NCBI GenBank assembly: GCA_021804705.1
Contig: JAJZHC010000002.1
Span: 1-27,447, forward strand
Source of the DNA: Pseudomonadota bacterium
GTDB lineage: Bacteria > Pseudomonadota > Gammaproteobacteria > Burkholderiales > Ferrovaceae
DNA: 27,447 nt
Direction of reading: 5' to 3'
Shown here in pieces: positions 8,325-15,194 of this stretch. The number at the start of each line of letters is the position of its first letter. Positions within the stretch are counted from its first letter, which is position 1. A program made the translations under genes and the position numbers. A model generated the notes under the pieces. The model ran no database searches. It saw nothing but the letters and a program-made list of their open reading frames with translations, and was not told the DNA's origin.

Positions 8325-9734
8325 ATGACTCAAAACAGCAAGCCCGATACGGGTTCTCCATCAAAAGTATGGTCCGGGCGGTTTTCCGTCCCCATTGCAG
8401 AATCCGTCAAGGCCTATACGGCATCGGTGCAGTTTGACCGGCGCCTCGCTGAATTCGACATTCAGGGGTCCCTGGCTCACGCCCAGATGCTGAGCGAAGC
8501 GGGGCTGATATCCCCTGGCGACCTCCAGGCCATCCAGTCGGGCATGGCAACCCTCCTTGAGGAAGTACGGGGGGGGCTGTTTCCCTGGACACTGGACGAT
8601 GAAGACGTTCATCTCAACATCGAGCGTCGCCTGACCCAGCTCATTGGCGATGCAGGAAAGCGCCTGCATACCGCCCGCTCCCGCAACGACCAGGTGGCCA
8701 CGGATATCCGGCTGTACCTGCGCCATGAGATCGATCACCTCAATGGCTTGCTGCGCGCAGTTCAGGCTGCCTTGCTGGATCTGGCCGAGCGCCATGCAGC
8801 GACTCCGATGCCAGGGTTTACCCACCTGCAGGTCGCGCAACCCGTCACATTTGGCCATCACATGATGGCCTATGTCGAAATGTTCGGGCGCGACCGCGAG
8901 CGGCTGTCAGATTGCCGCCATAGGGTTAACCGGCTGCCGCTGGGGGCTGCCGCGCTGGCTGGCACCAGTTACCCCATCCGGCGGGAGCGTGTTGCCGAGC
9001 TGCTGGGTTTTGAGTCCATTTGCCTCAATTCCCTGGATGCCGTCTCCGATCGCGACTTCGCCATTGAATTCTGTGCTGCCGGCGCACTCATCATGACCCA
9101 CATCTCCCGCCTCTCGGAAGAGTTTGTCCTTTGGATGAGCCCCCGATTCGGATTTATCCGGATCGGCGACGCCTTTTGCACGGGTTCGTCGATCATGCCG
9201 CAAAAGCGCAATCCGGACGTTCCTGAGCTGGCCCGGGGCAAGAGCGGACGCGTGACGGGCCATTTGATGGCGTTGCTGACCCTGATGAAAGGCCAGCCCC
9301 TGGCCTATAACAAGGATAACCAGGAAGACAAGGAGCCCTTGTTTGATACGGCCGACACCCTGTCCAGCACCCTGTCCATCTTTGCCGAAATGTTGCGGGA
9401 CATTACCGTCAACCAGGAAGCCATGCGCCGCGCTGCCTTGGAGGGTTTTTCCACCGCCACGGATCTGGCCGACTATCTGGTCAAGAAGGGAATGCCCTTC
9501 AGGGACGCCCACGAAGTGGTGGCGAAGGCCGTTCGATTGGCAGAAGACCAGCATTGCGACCTGTCAGACCTGTCTTTGGATACCCTCAAGGGATTTTCTG
9601 GCACAATTGAACCGGATGTATTTGCCGTACTGACCATCGAAGGGTCACTGGCCAGCCGCAACGTGCCAGGAGGGACGGCTCCGGAACAGGTTCTGGCGGC
9701 CGTTCGGGCTGCCCGGGCTACTCAGCTACGCTAA
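8325..9734 (+). CDS. argH: Argininosuccinate lyase
   Basis: Last step of arginine synthesis: splits argininosuccinate into arginine and fumarate. The product is 469 residues and carries the fumarase/aspartase superfamily signature GSSIMPQKRNPD at 287-298, the segment HTARSRNDQVATD near 114 and the TLPxG-region equivalent PMPGFTHLQVAQP. It begins SKVWSGRFS soon after a short leader, as is typical. An ATG nine bases upstream (8316) is possible, but AGGA at 8313-8316 is correctly placed for the ATG at 8325. TATACT at 8285-8290 is a likely -10 element, without a clear -35. The 3' end overlaps that of the convergent MarR-type gene by 17 bases and no terminator is visible between them. Confidence 0.96.
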   Translation: MTQNSKPDTGSPSKVWSGRFSVPIAESVKAYTASVQFDRRLAEFDIQGSLAHAQMLSEAGLISPGDLQAIQSGMATLLEEVRGGLFPWTLDDEDVHLNIERRLTQLIGDAGKRLHTARSRNDQVATDIRLYLRHEIDHLNGLLRAVQAALLDLAERHAATPMPGFTHLQVAQPVTFGHHMMAYVEMFGRDRERLSDCRHRVNRLPLGAAALAGTSYPIRRERVAELLGFESICLNSLDAVSDRDFAIEFCAAGALIMTHISRLSEEFVLWMSPRFGFIRIGDAFCTGSSIMPQKRNPDVPELARGKSGRVTGHLMALLTLMKGQPLAYNKDNQEDKEPLFDTADTLSSTLSIFAEMLRDITVNQEAMRRAALEGFSTATDLADYLVKKGMPFRDAHEVVAKAVRLAEDQHCDLSDLSLDTLKGFSGTIEPDVFAVLTIEGSLASRNVPGGTAPEQVLAAVRAARATQLR

Positions 9735-10311
9735 GGTACCCCGTCTTGGGCACCTGCTCCCGGCATATTTTGCGGGTTTCAGGACCCGACAGACGTTCGC
9801 CAAACCAGGTGCAGTGGTGGATGCGCTGGCTTTTTCTTTGGCAATAGATGCAGGTGCTGCATACGCCAAAGGGAGGGCCGCCATTGTAGTTTTGCAGCTC
9901 GTAAACGATGCTTCTCAGCACCGAGACACTGAACCGGACGCGATTGGCACTGATATCACGGGTTGCCGTTTGCCATAACGCTGCAGGCGTCGACTCGCTT
10001 AAAAACGCTTCACCCAGCTGGCTAAGACGCAACCGCACCACGCGTTTGTCGATTTCGTCCTGATAGCGTTCGATCAAACCGCGACGATCCAGCAGCAGCA
10101 GGCTTTGTGATACCGTTCCCTTGGTCAGGCCCAGATATTCAGCCAGGGCTTGGGGCGTATTGCTAAAGCGGTTGGCCTGTTCCAGAAACATCAGGGCCTG
10201 GATATGTACTGGCTGCAGTCCCTCCTCGCTACCAATGCGCCGAAACTCTGAACGCATCAGGTTTGCGAGTCGGTCCACGAGATCAAGGAGAACAACCGGG
10301 TTCTTGAGCAT
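9718..10311 (-). CDS. MarR-type winged-helix regulator with C-terminal cysteine cluster
   Basis: Transcription factor of 197 residues. Residues about 8-110 match MarR family regulators: a dimerisation helix, then the winged helix with LAEYLGLTKGTVSQSLLLLD (57-75) as helix-turn-helix and a wing ending DKRVVRLRLSQLG. Beyond the normal MarR length it has a tail with Cys151, Cys154, Cys157, Cys167 and Cys183 (C-x2-C-x2-C-x9-C-x15-C), followed by REQVP. That spacing suggests a bound metal or iron-sulfur cluster, hence redox or metal sensing; this is inference. No ribosome-binding site precedes the ATG, and the promoter position predicts a leaderless message. Repeated TRGTATYG half-sites in the promoter suggest autoregulation. 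The gene stands alone, converging on argH. Confidence 0.85.
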   Translation of the reverse strand: MLKNPVVLLDLVDRLANLMRSEFRRIGSEEGLQPVHIQALMFLEQANRFSNTPQALAEYLGLTKGTVSQSLLLLDRRGLIERYQDEIDKRVVRLRLSQLGEAFLSESTPAALWQTATRDISANRVRFSVSVLRSIVYELQNYNGGPPFGVCSTCIYCQRKSQRIHHCTWFGERLSGPETRKICREQVPKTGYLSVAE

Positions 10312-10317
10312 GGATTA

Positions 10318-10346
10318 ATACTATCGAGTCAATACCATTTTGTCAA
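10318..10346 (-). promoter_or_regulatory. Near-consensus sigma70 promoter of the MarR-type gene
   Basis: On the minus strand TTGACA (10346-10341) and TAGTAT (10323-10318) are separated by 17 bases. Counting seven bases on from the -10 element puts the transcription start at 10311, the A of the ATG. The spacer contains TGGTATTGAC and the -10 region AGTATT, a direct repeat with a 14-base period that could be the operator. Confidence 0.75.
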
Positions 10347-10366
10347 AAATTCAAATATTGATTTTT

Positions 10367-10376
10367 TTAGTATTGA
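10367..10376 (+). promoter_or_regulatory. TRGTATYG half-site in the marR-lptM intergenic region
   Basis: TTAGTATTGA here is inverted relative to TGGTATTGAC read on the minus strand at 10337-10328. Between them 10346-10366 is a near-palindrome (AAAATTCAA and TTGATTTTT around ATA). A similar half-site lies at 10770-10779 and two more form the palindrome at 12090-12112. Confidence 0.4.
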
Positions 10377-10468
10377 ACCGACACCATACCCCTCCTATCC
10401 CCCTGAAAATCGAGGTTTTTTTGTCTAAATAGCCCTTTTTTACCCTGAGTCAACCCCATTTTTCAAAT

Positions 10469-10486
10469 TTGTTGTAAATTCAACAA
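10469..10486. repeat. Small perfect hairpin in the marR-lptM gap
   Basis: TTGTTG and CAACAA flank a six-base loop (TAAATT). It lies directly before the larger hairpin at 10487-10525. Function unknown; possible part of a small RNA or leader. Confidence 0.55.
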
Positions 10487-10539
10487 CTTCCTTGAAAGCC
10501 ATGTCTGGCGCGGCTTTCAAGGGAGCCCATGATTTTTTT
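10487..10539 (+). terminator. Strong hairpin followed by a T7 run, possible terminator or RNA element
   Basis: CTTGAAAGCC (10491-10500) and GGCTTTCAAG (10512-10521) pair perfectly around an 11-base loop, and the stem extends outward by about four more pairs. Seven T follow at 10533-10539, but seven bases after the stem, so termination is uncertain. It lies 67 bases upstream of lptM with no gene before it on this strand. Confidence 0.45.
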
Positions 10540-10605
10540 GCGAATCCGGATGGTCCAAAATGCAGAATCATCGCCGTTTTCGGCCCTTGTGATAGACTTT
10601 TGCGC

Positions 10606-10782
10606 ATGAAAGACCAGATATTTCCACCCCGACGCGGTGCGTTGGCGTTCACAGCATCGCTGCTCCTGTCTGCTTGTGGACTCAAGAGCGCCTTGACACT
10701 CCCTCCGCAAGCGCCGGCACGACCTCCTGCACCCCAGCCTGACGCATCCAAACCCAAGGCTCCTGACGGTTCAATACCATAA
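10606..10782 (+). CDS. lptM: LptM/YifL-type small outer-membrane lipoprotein
   Basis: A 58-residue lipoprotein precursor. After a basic N-terminus (MKDQIFPPRRG) comes a hydrophobic segment and the lipobox LLSAC, with Cys22 as the predicted lipidated residue. The mature part starts CGLKSALTLPPQ, matching CGLKGPLYFPP of E. coli LptM, then is proline- and lysine-rich. LptM helps the LPS export protein LptD mature in the outer membrane. It sits next to lysA, the common place for this gene in betaproteobacteria, and its TAA overlaps the lysA ATG by one base (TAATG), indicating coupled translation. In-frame Met codons upstream at 10492 are rejected because they would bury the signal peptide. No ribosome-binding site is visible. 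Confidence 0.86.
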   Translation: MKDQIFPPRRGALAFTASLLLSACGLKSALTLPPQAPARPPAPQPDASKPKAPDGSIP

Positions 10783-12053
10783 TGTCCGATTCCTTCCTGC
10801 CCACTGGCATCACCCGCTCACACGGGGTGCTGCACGTCGAAGCCCTGCCCCTGACCGATCTGGCAGAACGCTTTGGTACGCCTTGCTATGTCTACTCGAA
10901 AGCCGCCATCACGGCCTCATTTGCCGAATTTGAGCAGGCTTTTGCGTCACTTCGACCGCTCATCTGCTATGCCGTCAAGGCCAACGGCAACCTGGGCATT
11001 CTGAGCCTGCTTGCAAGGCTGGGTGCTGGATTCGACATCGTTTCAGGAGGCGAGCTCAGCCGCGTACTGGCAGCGGGCGGAGACCCGGGGAAGGTGGTTT
11101 TTTCCGGGGTGGGCAAAACTTCGGATGAAATGGCGCAAGCCCTGCGCGCCGGTGTGCTGTGCTTTAACGTGGAATCTGCAGCCGAACTGGAACGCCTGTC
11201 ACAGGTGGCCTCAAACCTTGGAGTGCGCGCGCCCGTCTCCTTGCGGGTCAACCCGGATGTCGATCCGGGAACCCACCCCTACATTGCTACCGGGCTGAAA
11301 GAAAGCAAATTCGGCGTGGCCTATGCCGACGCCCTGGCGCTGTATCAAAGGGCTGCAGGCCTTCCAGGCATTCAGGTCAACGGAATCGACTGCCACATCG
11401 GCTCTCAAATCACCGAGCTTTCTCCCTTTGTCGCCGCCCTTGAAAAAATCCTCCTGCTGGTAGACCAGCTGGCGCAATCCGGCATCCAGCTGCATCACCT
11501 GGACCTGGGCGGCGGCGTTGGCATCCGCTATCGCGACGAAACCCCCATTGACCTCAAGGACTACGCCCGCGAAGTGGCTGCCCGATTGAAGGGGTTTGGC
11601 GGCCGCCTGCTGCTCGAGCCCGGGCGCAGGATCATCGGCAATGGCGGCCTGTTACTGACGCGTGTGGAGTACCTCAAAACCTCTGCCACGCATCGTTTTA
11701 CCATCGTGGATGCCGCCATGAACGATTTGATCCGCCCCTCGCTCTATGAGGCCTGGCACGAAATCCTTCCCGTCACTGAAAACACGGTCCCTGCTGTCAT
11801 TACGGATGTGGTGGGGCCCGTATGCGAAACCGGTGACATTCTGGGCCGCGCCCGCAAGCTCGCTGTCGCTCAGGGAGATCTTCTGGCCATTCTCTCAGCC
11901 GGCGCCTACGGCGCATCCATGGGTTCGAATTACAACGCCCGCCCACGCCCTCCGGAAATCCTGGTGGACGGGGATCGTGCCCATCTGATTCGCCGACGCG
12001 AGTCCATCAAGGATCTCTACCGGGATGAATGGCCTATCCCGGATGACCTGTAA
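10782..12053 (+). CDS. lysA: Diaminopimelate decarboxylase
   Basis: PLP-dependent decarboxylation of meso-diaminopimelate to lysine, the last step of lysine synthesis. The 423-residue product is of normal length. The PLP lysine is Lys66 in YAVKANGN; other fold-III alanine-racemase-type signatures are HIGSQI, the phosphate-binding LDLGGGVGI, EPGRRIIGNGG, the active-site CETGD and the C-terminal YGASMGSNYNARPRP. The ATG overlaps the lptM stop, so it is translated from the lptM-lysA message. A copy of the TRGTATYG half-site (TGGTATTGAA on the minus strand, 10770-10779) sits just before the start. No terminator was recognised after the stop. Confidence 0.97.
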   Translation: MSDSFLPTGITRSHGVLHVEALPLTDLAERFGTPCYVYSKAAITASFAEFEQAFASLRPLICYAVKANGNLGILSLLARLGAGFDIVSGGELSRVLAAGGDPGKVVFSGVGKTSDEMAQALRAGVLCFNVESAAELERLSQVASNLGVRAPVSLRVNPDVDPGTHPYIATGLKESKFGVAYADALALYQRAAGLPGIQVNGIDCHIGSQITELSPFVAALEKILLLVDQLAQSGIQLHHLDLGGGVGIRYRDETPIDLKDYAREVAARLKGFGGRLLLEPGRRIIGNGGLLLTRVEYLKTSATHRFTIVDAAMNDLIRPSLYEAWHEILPVTENTVPAVITDVVGPVCETGDILGRARKLAVAQGDLLAILSAGAYGASMGSNYNARPRPPEILVDGDRAHLIRRRESIKDLYRDEWPIPDDL

Positions 12054-12089
12054 GGATTCGTCTTACTTTAAAATTGGCAATATCCAAAT

Positions 12090-12112
12090 TTTGGTATCGT
12101 ATCGATACTAAA
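12090..12112. promoter_or_regulatory. 23-base palindrome ahead of the histone H1-like gene
   Basis: Half-sites TTTGGTATCG and CGATACTAAA are separated by three bases and match at nine of ten positions when one is inverted. The size and symmetry are those of a dimeric repressor operator. The half-site resembles the repeats near the MarR-type gene (10328-10376). It lies 37 bases after the lysA stop and 212 before the H1-like ATG. No clear -35/-10 pair could be assigned around it. Confidence 0.6.
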
Positions 12113-12324
12113 TTTCGCATGAACATTCAAAATAATCTTTGTTATACATCGATGAATGCTCCTATCAGCAATTTTCTGAAATAGAATCCAATCACCAAGA
12201 GGCATGCAGTGAAGTTCACCAGTGCCCTTTGTGTGGGTTCATCGGAAAGATCGATTGGTCCCACTTGGTAGTGCAATGCACGAACGATCTGGAACAACCG
12301 ATCAATACTGACAAGGAGTCAACG

Positions 12325-12906
12325 ATGGTAGCAGCCAAGAAGAAACCCGCAGCGAAGAAACCTGCGGCCAAGAAAACAGTCGCCAAGAAAGCCGCAGCCC
12401 CCAAGAAGGTCGTAGCCAAGAAGGCTGCCGCCCCCAAAAAGGCCGCAGCAAAGAAACCAGCCGCCAAGAAGGCCGTAGCAAAGAAGAAACCGGCCGCCAA
12501 GAAGGCTGCCCCCAAGAAAGCCGCAGCCAAGAAACCTGCCGCCAAGAAGGCTGCAGCCAAGAAACCGGCTGCCAAGAAGGCCGCTCCCAAGAAGGCTGCA
12601 GCCAAGAAGGCCGCTCCCAAGAAAGCTGCTGCCAAGAAGCCAGCTGCCAAAAAGGCCGCTCCCAAGAAAGCTGCTGCCAAGAAGCCAGCTGCCAAAAAGG
12701 CCGCCGCCAAGAAGCCAGTTGCCAAAAAGGCCGCTGCCAAGAAGCCAGCTGCCAAGAAGCCGGCTGCCAAACCTGCAGTGAAGAAGGTCGCCGCCAAGAA
12801 GCCGGCTGCCAAGCCTGCAATGGCCAAACCAGCAGCACCGAAGCCCGTCGTGGCACCGTCGGTGGCGCCGATCATCTCCAGCCCCCTGATCAAGCCGATG
12901 TTCTAA
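12325..12906 (+). CDS. Histone H1-like alanine/lysine-rich DNA-binding protein
   Basis: Nucleoid-associated protein of 193 residues made almost wholly of AAKKPAAKK- and APKKAAAKK-type repeats, like the C-terminal tail of eukaryotic H1 and the H1-like proteins of Bordetella and other betaproteobacteria. It should be disordered, very basic and bind DNA without sequence preference. The C-terminus loses the repeat (VVAPSVAPIISSPLIKPMF). The ATG is supported by AAGGAG at 12313-12318, six bases upstream. The frame is open further upstream to a TTG at 12139, adding 62 residues with a CPLCG motif; that stretch is not repetitive and has no ribosome site, so it is left out. A near-perfect 45-base tandem duplication lies in the middle. 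A palindrome upstream and a terminator downstream make it a single-gene unit. Confidence 0.9.
   Translation: MVAAKKKPAAKKPAAKKTVAKKAAAPKKVVAKKAAAPKKAAAKKPAAKKAVAKKKPAAKKAAPKKAAAKKPAAKKAAAKKPAAKKAAPKKAAAKKAAPKKAAAKKPAAKKAAPKKAAAKKPAAKKAAAKKPVAKKAAAKKPAAKKPAAKPAVKKVAAKKPAAKPAMAKPAAPKPVVAPSVAPIISSPLIKPMF
12616..12705 (+). repeat. 45-base tandem duplication inside the H1-like gene
   Basis: Two adjacent 45-base units (12616-12660 and 12661-12705) differ only in the last base. Each encodes 15 residues, PKKAAAKKPAAKKAA. The rest of the gene carries related but more diverged repeats, so this copy is probably recent. Confidence 0.9.
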
Positions 12907-12920
12907 GCAAGGTCAGATTT

Positions 12921-12962
12921 CACCGGACACCGTACCCAACAGGGTACGCGTCCGGTGGTTTT
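12921..12962 (+). terminator. Terminator of the H1-like gene
   Basis: Long hairpin: CACCGGAC pairs with GTCCGGTG and CGTACCC with GGGTACG, with a small internal bulge and an AACA loop, followed by G and four T. It stands between the H1-like gene and the convergent mtgA stop. Confidence 0.78.
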
Positions 12963-12993
12963 GAATGCGCTGATACAGCAGCATGGGGCTGCG

Positions 12994-13701
12994 TCAGTGC
13001 GGTATGGCAACCTGTGTCATGCGTGCTTCGATGGTGTCCGTTTTCTCCAGCAATCGTTCGGTTTCTCCGTGACGATCGAAATACCTGGGACTGGGAATCA
13101 TGGAAGCCAGCCGCGCTGCCTGCGACGTCGTCAGGTCACCCACGGGCTCCTGGTAGTAGTGTCGCGTGGCTGCTGCGCAGCCAAACAATCCATCCCCCCA
13201 TTCGATCACATTCAGATAGACCTCCAGAATGCGCCTTTTACTCCAGGTTGCTTCGAGCATGACGGTAATGATCGCTTCCTGAGCCTTGCGCCAGAGGCTG
13301 CGCTGCCCTGATAAAAACAGGTTTTTGGCCAGTTGCTGCGTGATTGTGGACCCCCCGGCAACCGGTTTGCCGCGGTGAATATCCTTCTCCAGGGCACGGC
13401 GCATGCCCTCCCAGTCAAAGCCATGATGGGCCACAAACCCGGAATCTTCGGCAGCAACGACGGCGCGTTTCAGACTATCCGGAATGCGCTCGTACGCTAC
13501 CCAGGGATGGGGCAGGATATCGCCCTTTCCTGTAGCCAGTCGGGATTCGGCGCGAATTTTCATGAAGGATGTTTTTTCGGGATTGTGGCCTTTCCACCAT
13601 AGCACCTGGGCAAAGATCCAGCTTTCCCAGAGCACCAACAGCAACAATGCCCAAAACAACAGCCGCAATCCCCAACGGACCAGACGATGCAAACGGTTCA
13701 C
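12994..13701 (-). CDS. mtgA: Monofunctional peptidoglycan glycosyltransferase MtgA
   Basis: Polymerises lipid II into glycan strands at the periplasmic face of the inner membrane (GT51 family). The 235-residue protein has one N-terminal membrane anchor (about residues 11-32), then the catalytic motif EDSGFVAHHGFDW with Glu85, followed by GGSTITQQLAKNLFLS, the KAQEAIITVMLE region and the EVYLNVIEWGDGLFG motif. There is no transpeptidase domain, so it is the monofunctional form. The start is a GTG overlapping the TGA of aroE (GTGA), which implies translational coupling; aroE-mtgA is a common pair in betaproteobacteria. It converges on the H1-like gene. Confidence 0.95.
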   Translation of the reverse strand: MNRLHRLVRWGLRLLFWALLLLVLWESWIFAQVLWWKGHNPEKTSFMKIRAESRLATGKGDILPHPWVAYERIPDSLKRAVVAAEDSGFVAHHGFDWEGMRRALEKDIHRGKPVAGGSTITQQLAKNLFLSGQRSLWRKAQEAIITVMLEATWSKRRILEVYLNVIEWGDGLFGCAAATRHYYQEPVGDLTTSQAARLASMIPSPRYFDRHGETERLLEKTDTIEARMTQVAIPH

Positions 13702-14540
13702 CCCAGTTCGGCCCGCAACTGCTGCAGTACTGCGGCGGTCATGGGACGGACGTGACGCCAGAGGTAAAACGATTCTGCGGCCTGTTCCACCAGCATGCCC
13801 AGCCCATCGGCAAGATATGGTGCCCCGTGCGCCTGTGCCAGCCTGAGGAAGGGAGTCAGGCCCTGGCCATACATCATGTCGTAGGCCAGGCTGCGTGGGC
13901 CAAACACGCCCTGGGGTACTTCAGGCACAGCCCCCGTGAGGCTGCTGGAAGTGGCGTTGAGGACAACGTCGAATGGCACCGCCGGGATGGCCTCCAGTCC
14001 GCAAGCCTCGGCACGACGCATCAGGTCGCCAGCGACGGTGCAGGAAGCTTTCAGATCAGCCAGGATTGCAATCGCGCGTGCTGCCGTTCGATTGGCGACC
14101 ACCAGCCGCGCCGGTTGCTCGGCCAGCAGGGGTAGCATCACGCCGCGTGCCGCGCCGCCTGCGCCCAACAACAGGATATTTTTCTGTTGCAGCATGAAGC
14201 GCTGGTTCTGGACAAGATCCCTGACCAAGCCCACCCCATCCGTATTATCGGCAAAAACCTGCCCGTCTCGAAATTCCAGGGTGTTGGCAGCTCCGGCAGC
14301 TCTGGCGCGCGCAGTCTGGCAATCCGCCAGAGCAAAGGCACGCTCCTTGAAAGGCAGGGTGATATTCAGCCCTTTGCCACCTTCGTTTCTGAATCTGGCG
14401 ACGGCCACTTCAAACGGGTCAGGTTCCGGATCAATCCGCTCATAGGTCATGACCTGCCCTGTCGCCTTCGCAAACAGGGCATGGATTTGGGGTGATCGAC
14501 TATGGGACACGGGATGCCCCATGACGGCGTACCGATCCAT
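13698..14540 (-). CDS. aroE: Shikimate dehydrogenase
   Basis: NADPH-dependent reduction of 3-dehydroshikimate to shikimate in aromatic amino acid synthesis. The product is 280 residues from the ATG at 14540. Substrate-binding SHSRSP (12-17), catalytic Lys65 in NITLPFK and Asp101 in NTDGVG are present, followed by the nucleotide-binding GAGGAARG and the NRT motif (VVANRTAARA) that selects NADP. A TTG nine bases upstream at 14549 is possible but the ATG gives the family's usual start, MDRYAVMGHPVSHS. The rhodanese gene ends nine bases upstream of this ATG and mtgA overlaps its stop, so all three should be one operon. Confidence 0.95.
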   Translation of the reverse strand: MDRYAVMGHPVSHSRSPQIHALFAKATGQVMTYERIDPEPDPFEVAVARFRNEGGKGLNITLPFKERAFALADCQTARARAAGAANTLEFRDGQVFADNTDGVGLVRDLVQNQRFMLQQKNILLLGAGGAARGVMLPLLAEQPARLVVANRTAARAIAILADLKASCTVAGDLMRRAEACGLEAIPAVPFDVVLNATSSSLTGAVPEVPQGVFGPRSLAYDMMYGQGLTPFLRLAQAHGAPYLADGLGMLVEQAAESFYLWRHVRPMTAAVLQQLRAELG

Positions 14541-14549
14541 CGTCAGCAA

Positions 14550-15002
14550 TCAGTTCTGCTTCCAGGGCAAGCCGGCAGCACGCCAGCCCCCGATGCAATT
14601 GCGATGGCCCTGCGCATCCCGCTCTCCTTCAAACCCTTGCAGGATGTTGTAGCACCCCGTAAACCCCGCGGCAGCTGCCGCCGCTGCCGCCGCATGCGAG
14701 CGCACCCCGGAGCGACACAGAAAAAGCAGCAAGCTGTCTTCAGGTACGGACTGTCGAAGCATGTCGATGAAATCCGGGTTGCGCTGGCAGGCGGGGTAAT
14801 CCTGCCACTCGATGTGGATGGCGCCCGGCACAAAACCAACCCAATCCATCTCGGCACGCGTGCGTACGTCCACCAGGACGGCAACGGAGGCTTCATTGAG
14901 GATCTCAAAAGCCTCCGTGGGCATGAGCGCGCCATCATACGGCAGGTTGGTTTCACTTCCCCTGTTCTGGGCGATTTTGAGAATTTCTGGAATTTTGGCC
15001 AT
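14550..15002 (-). CDS. Single-domain rhodanese-like protein
   Basis: Predicted thiosulfate/persulfide sulfurtransferase of 150 residues. The rhodanese fold is recognisable: LVDVRTRAEMDWVGFVPGAIHIEW (43-66), the active-site loop CRSGVRS with Cys96, and the C-terminal GFTGCYNILQGFEG. The loop CRSGxRS is of the type seen in small single-domain rhodaneses; the donor and acceptor are unknown. A run of nine alanines follows the active loop. It is the first gene of the rhodanese-aroE-mtgA run and is divergent from glnA, sharing the region that holds the NtrC sites. No clear ribosome-binding site precedes its ATG. Confidence 0.9.
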   Translation of the reverse strand: MAKIPEILKIAQNRGSETNLPYDGALMPTEAFEILNEASVAVLVDVRTRAEMDWVGFVPGAIHIEWQDYPACQRNPDFIDMLRQSVPEDSLLLFLCRSGVRSHAAAAAAAAAGFTGCYNILQGFEGERDAQGHRNCIGGWRAAGLPWKQN

Positions 15003-15084
15003 GATGGCGAATCATTCAGTCAGGATGCCCCATTGTACGCTGCGAAGCCATCGGGGCAAGCTTCGGGCGAATTGGCCCCTACAA

Positions 15085-15099
15085 GCACCGGAATGGTGC
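15085..15099. promoter_or_regulatory. NtrC binding site 1 upstream of glnA
   Basis: GCACC and GGTGC separated by five bases form a perfect inverted repeat matching the NtrC enhancer core. Its centre is 31 bases from that of the second site, about three helical turns, and about 130 bases before the predicted glnA transcription start. Confidence 0.82.
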
Positions 15100-15115
15100 G
15101 CTATTCTGATTTTCC

Positions 15116-15130
15116 GCACATTTGCAGTGC
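15116..15130. promoter_or_regulatory. NtrC binding site 2 upstream of glnA
   Basis: GCAC and GTGC separated by seven bases, the same half-site geometry as site 1 but with A on both inner flanks instead of C and G. It lies about 98 bases before the predicted start of transcription, like the second enhancer site of E. coli glnA. Confidence 0.72.
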
Positions 15131-15194
15131 ATGGACAGGAAGCGCCTCATCCCGCCCAGCCTTGTGGCACAATGACATATTGTAGAGAAGTGGA

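Noticed and set aside
12119..12184. 21-codon frame MNIQNNLCYTS... ahead of the H1-like gene as a leader peptide
   Set aside because: No ribosome-binding site and no regulatory codon run or attenuator structure.
12216..12893. Alanine-rich hydrophobic protein on the minus strand opposite the H1-like gene
   Set aside because: The AAFLAAGFL repeats are the complement of the AAKK repeats; they only look like a membrane protein.
12325..12906. H1-like repeats as a CRISPR or mobile repeat array
   Set aside because: Repeats keep the reading frame and encode an Ala/Lys protein; there are no spacers.
15165..15185. TGGCAC near 15165 as the sigma54 promoter
   Set aside because: No GC at the required distance of ten bases after the GG; the element at 15195-15211 fits instead.
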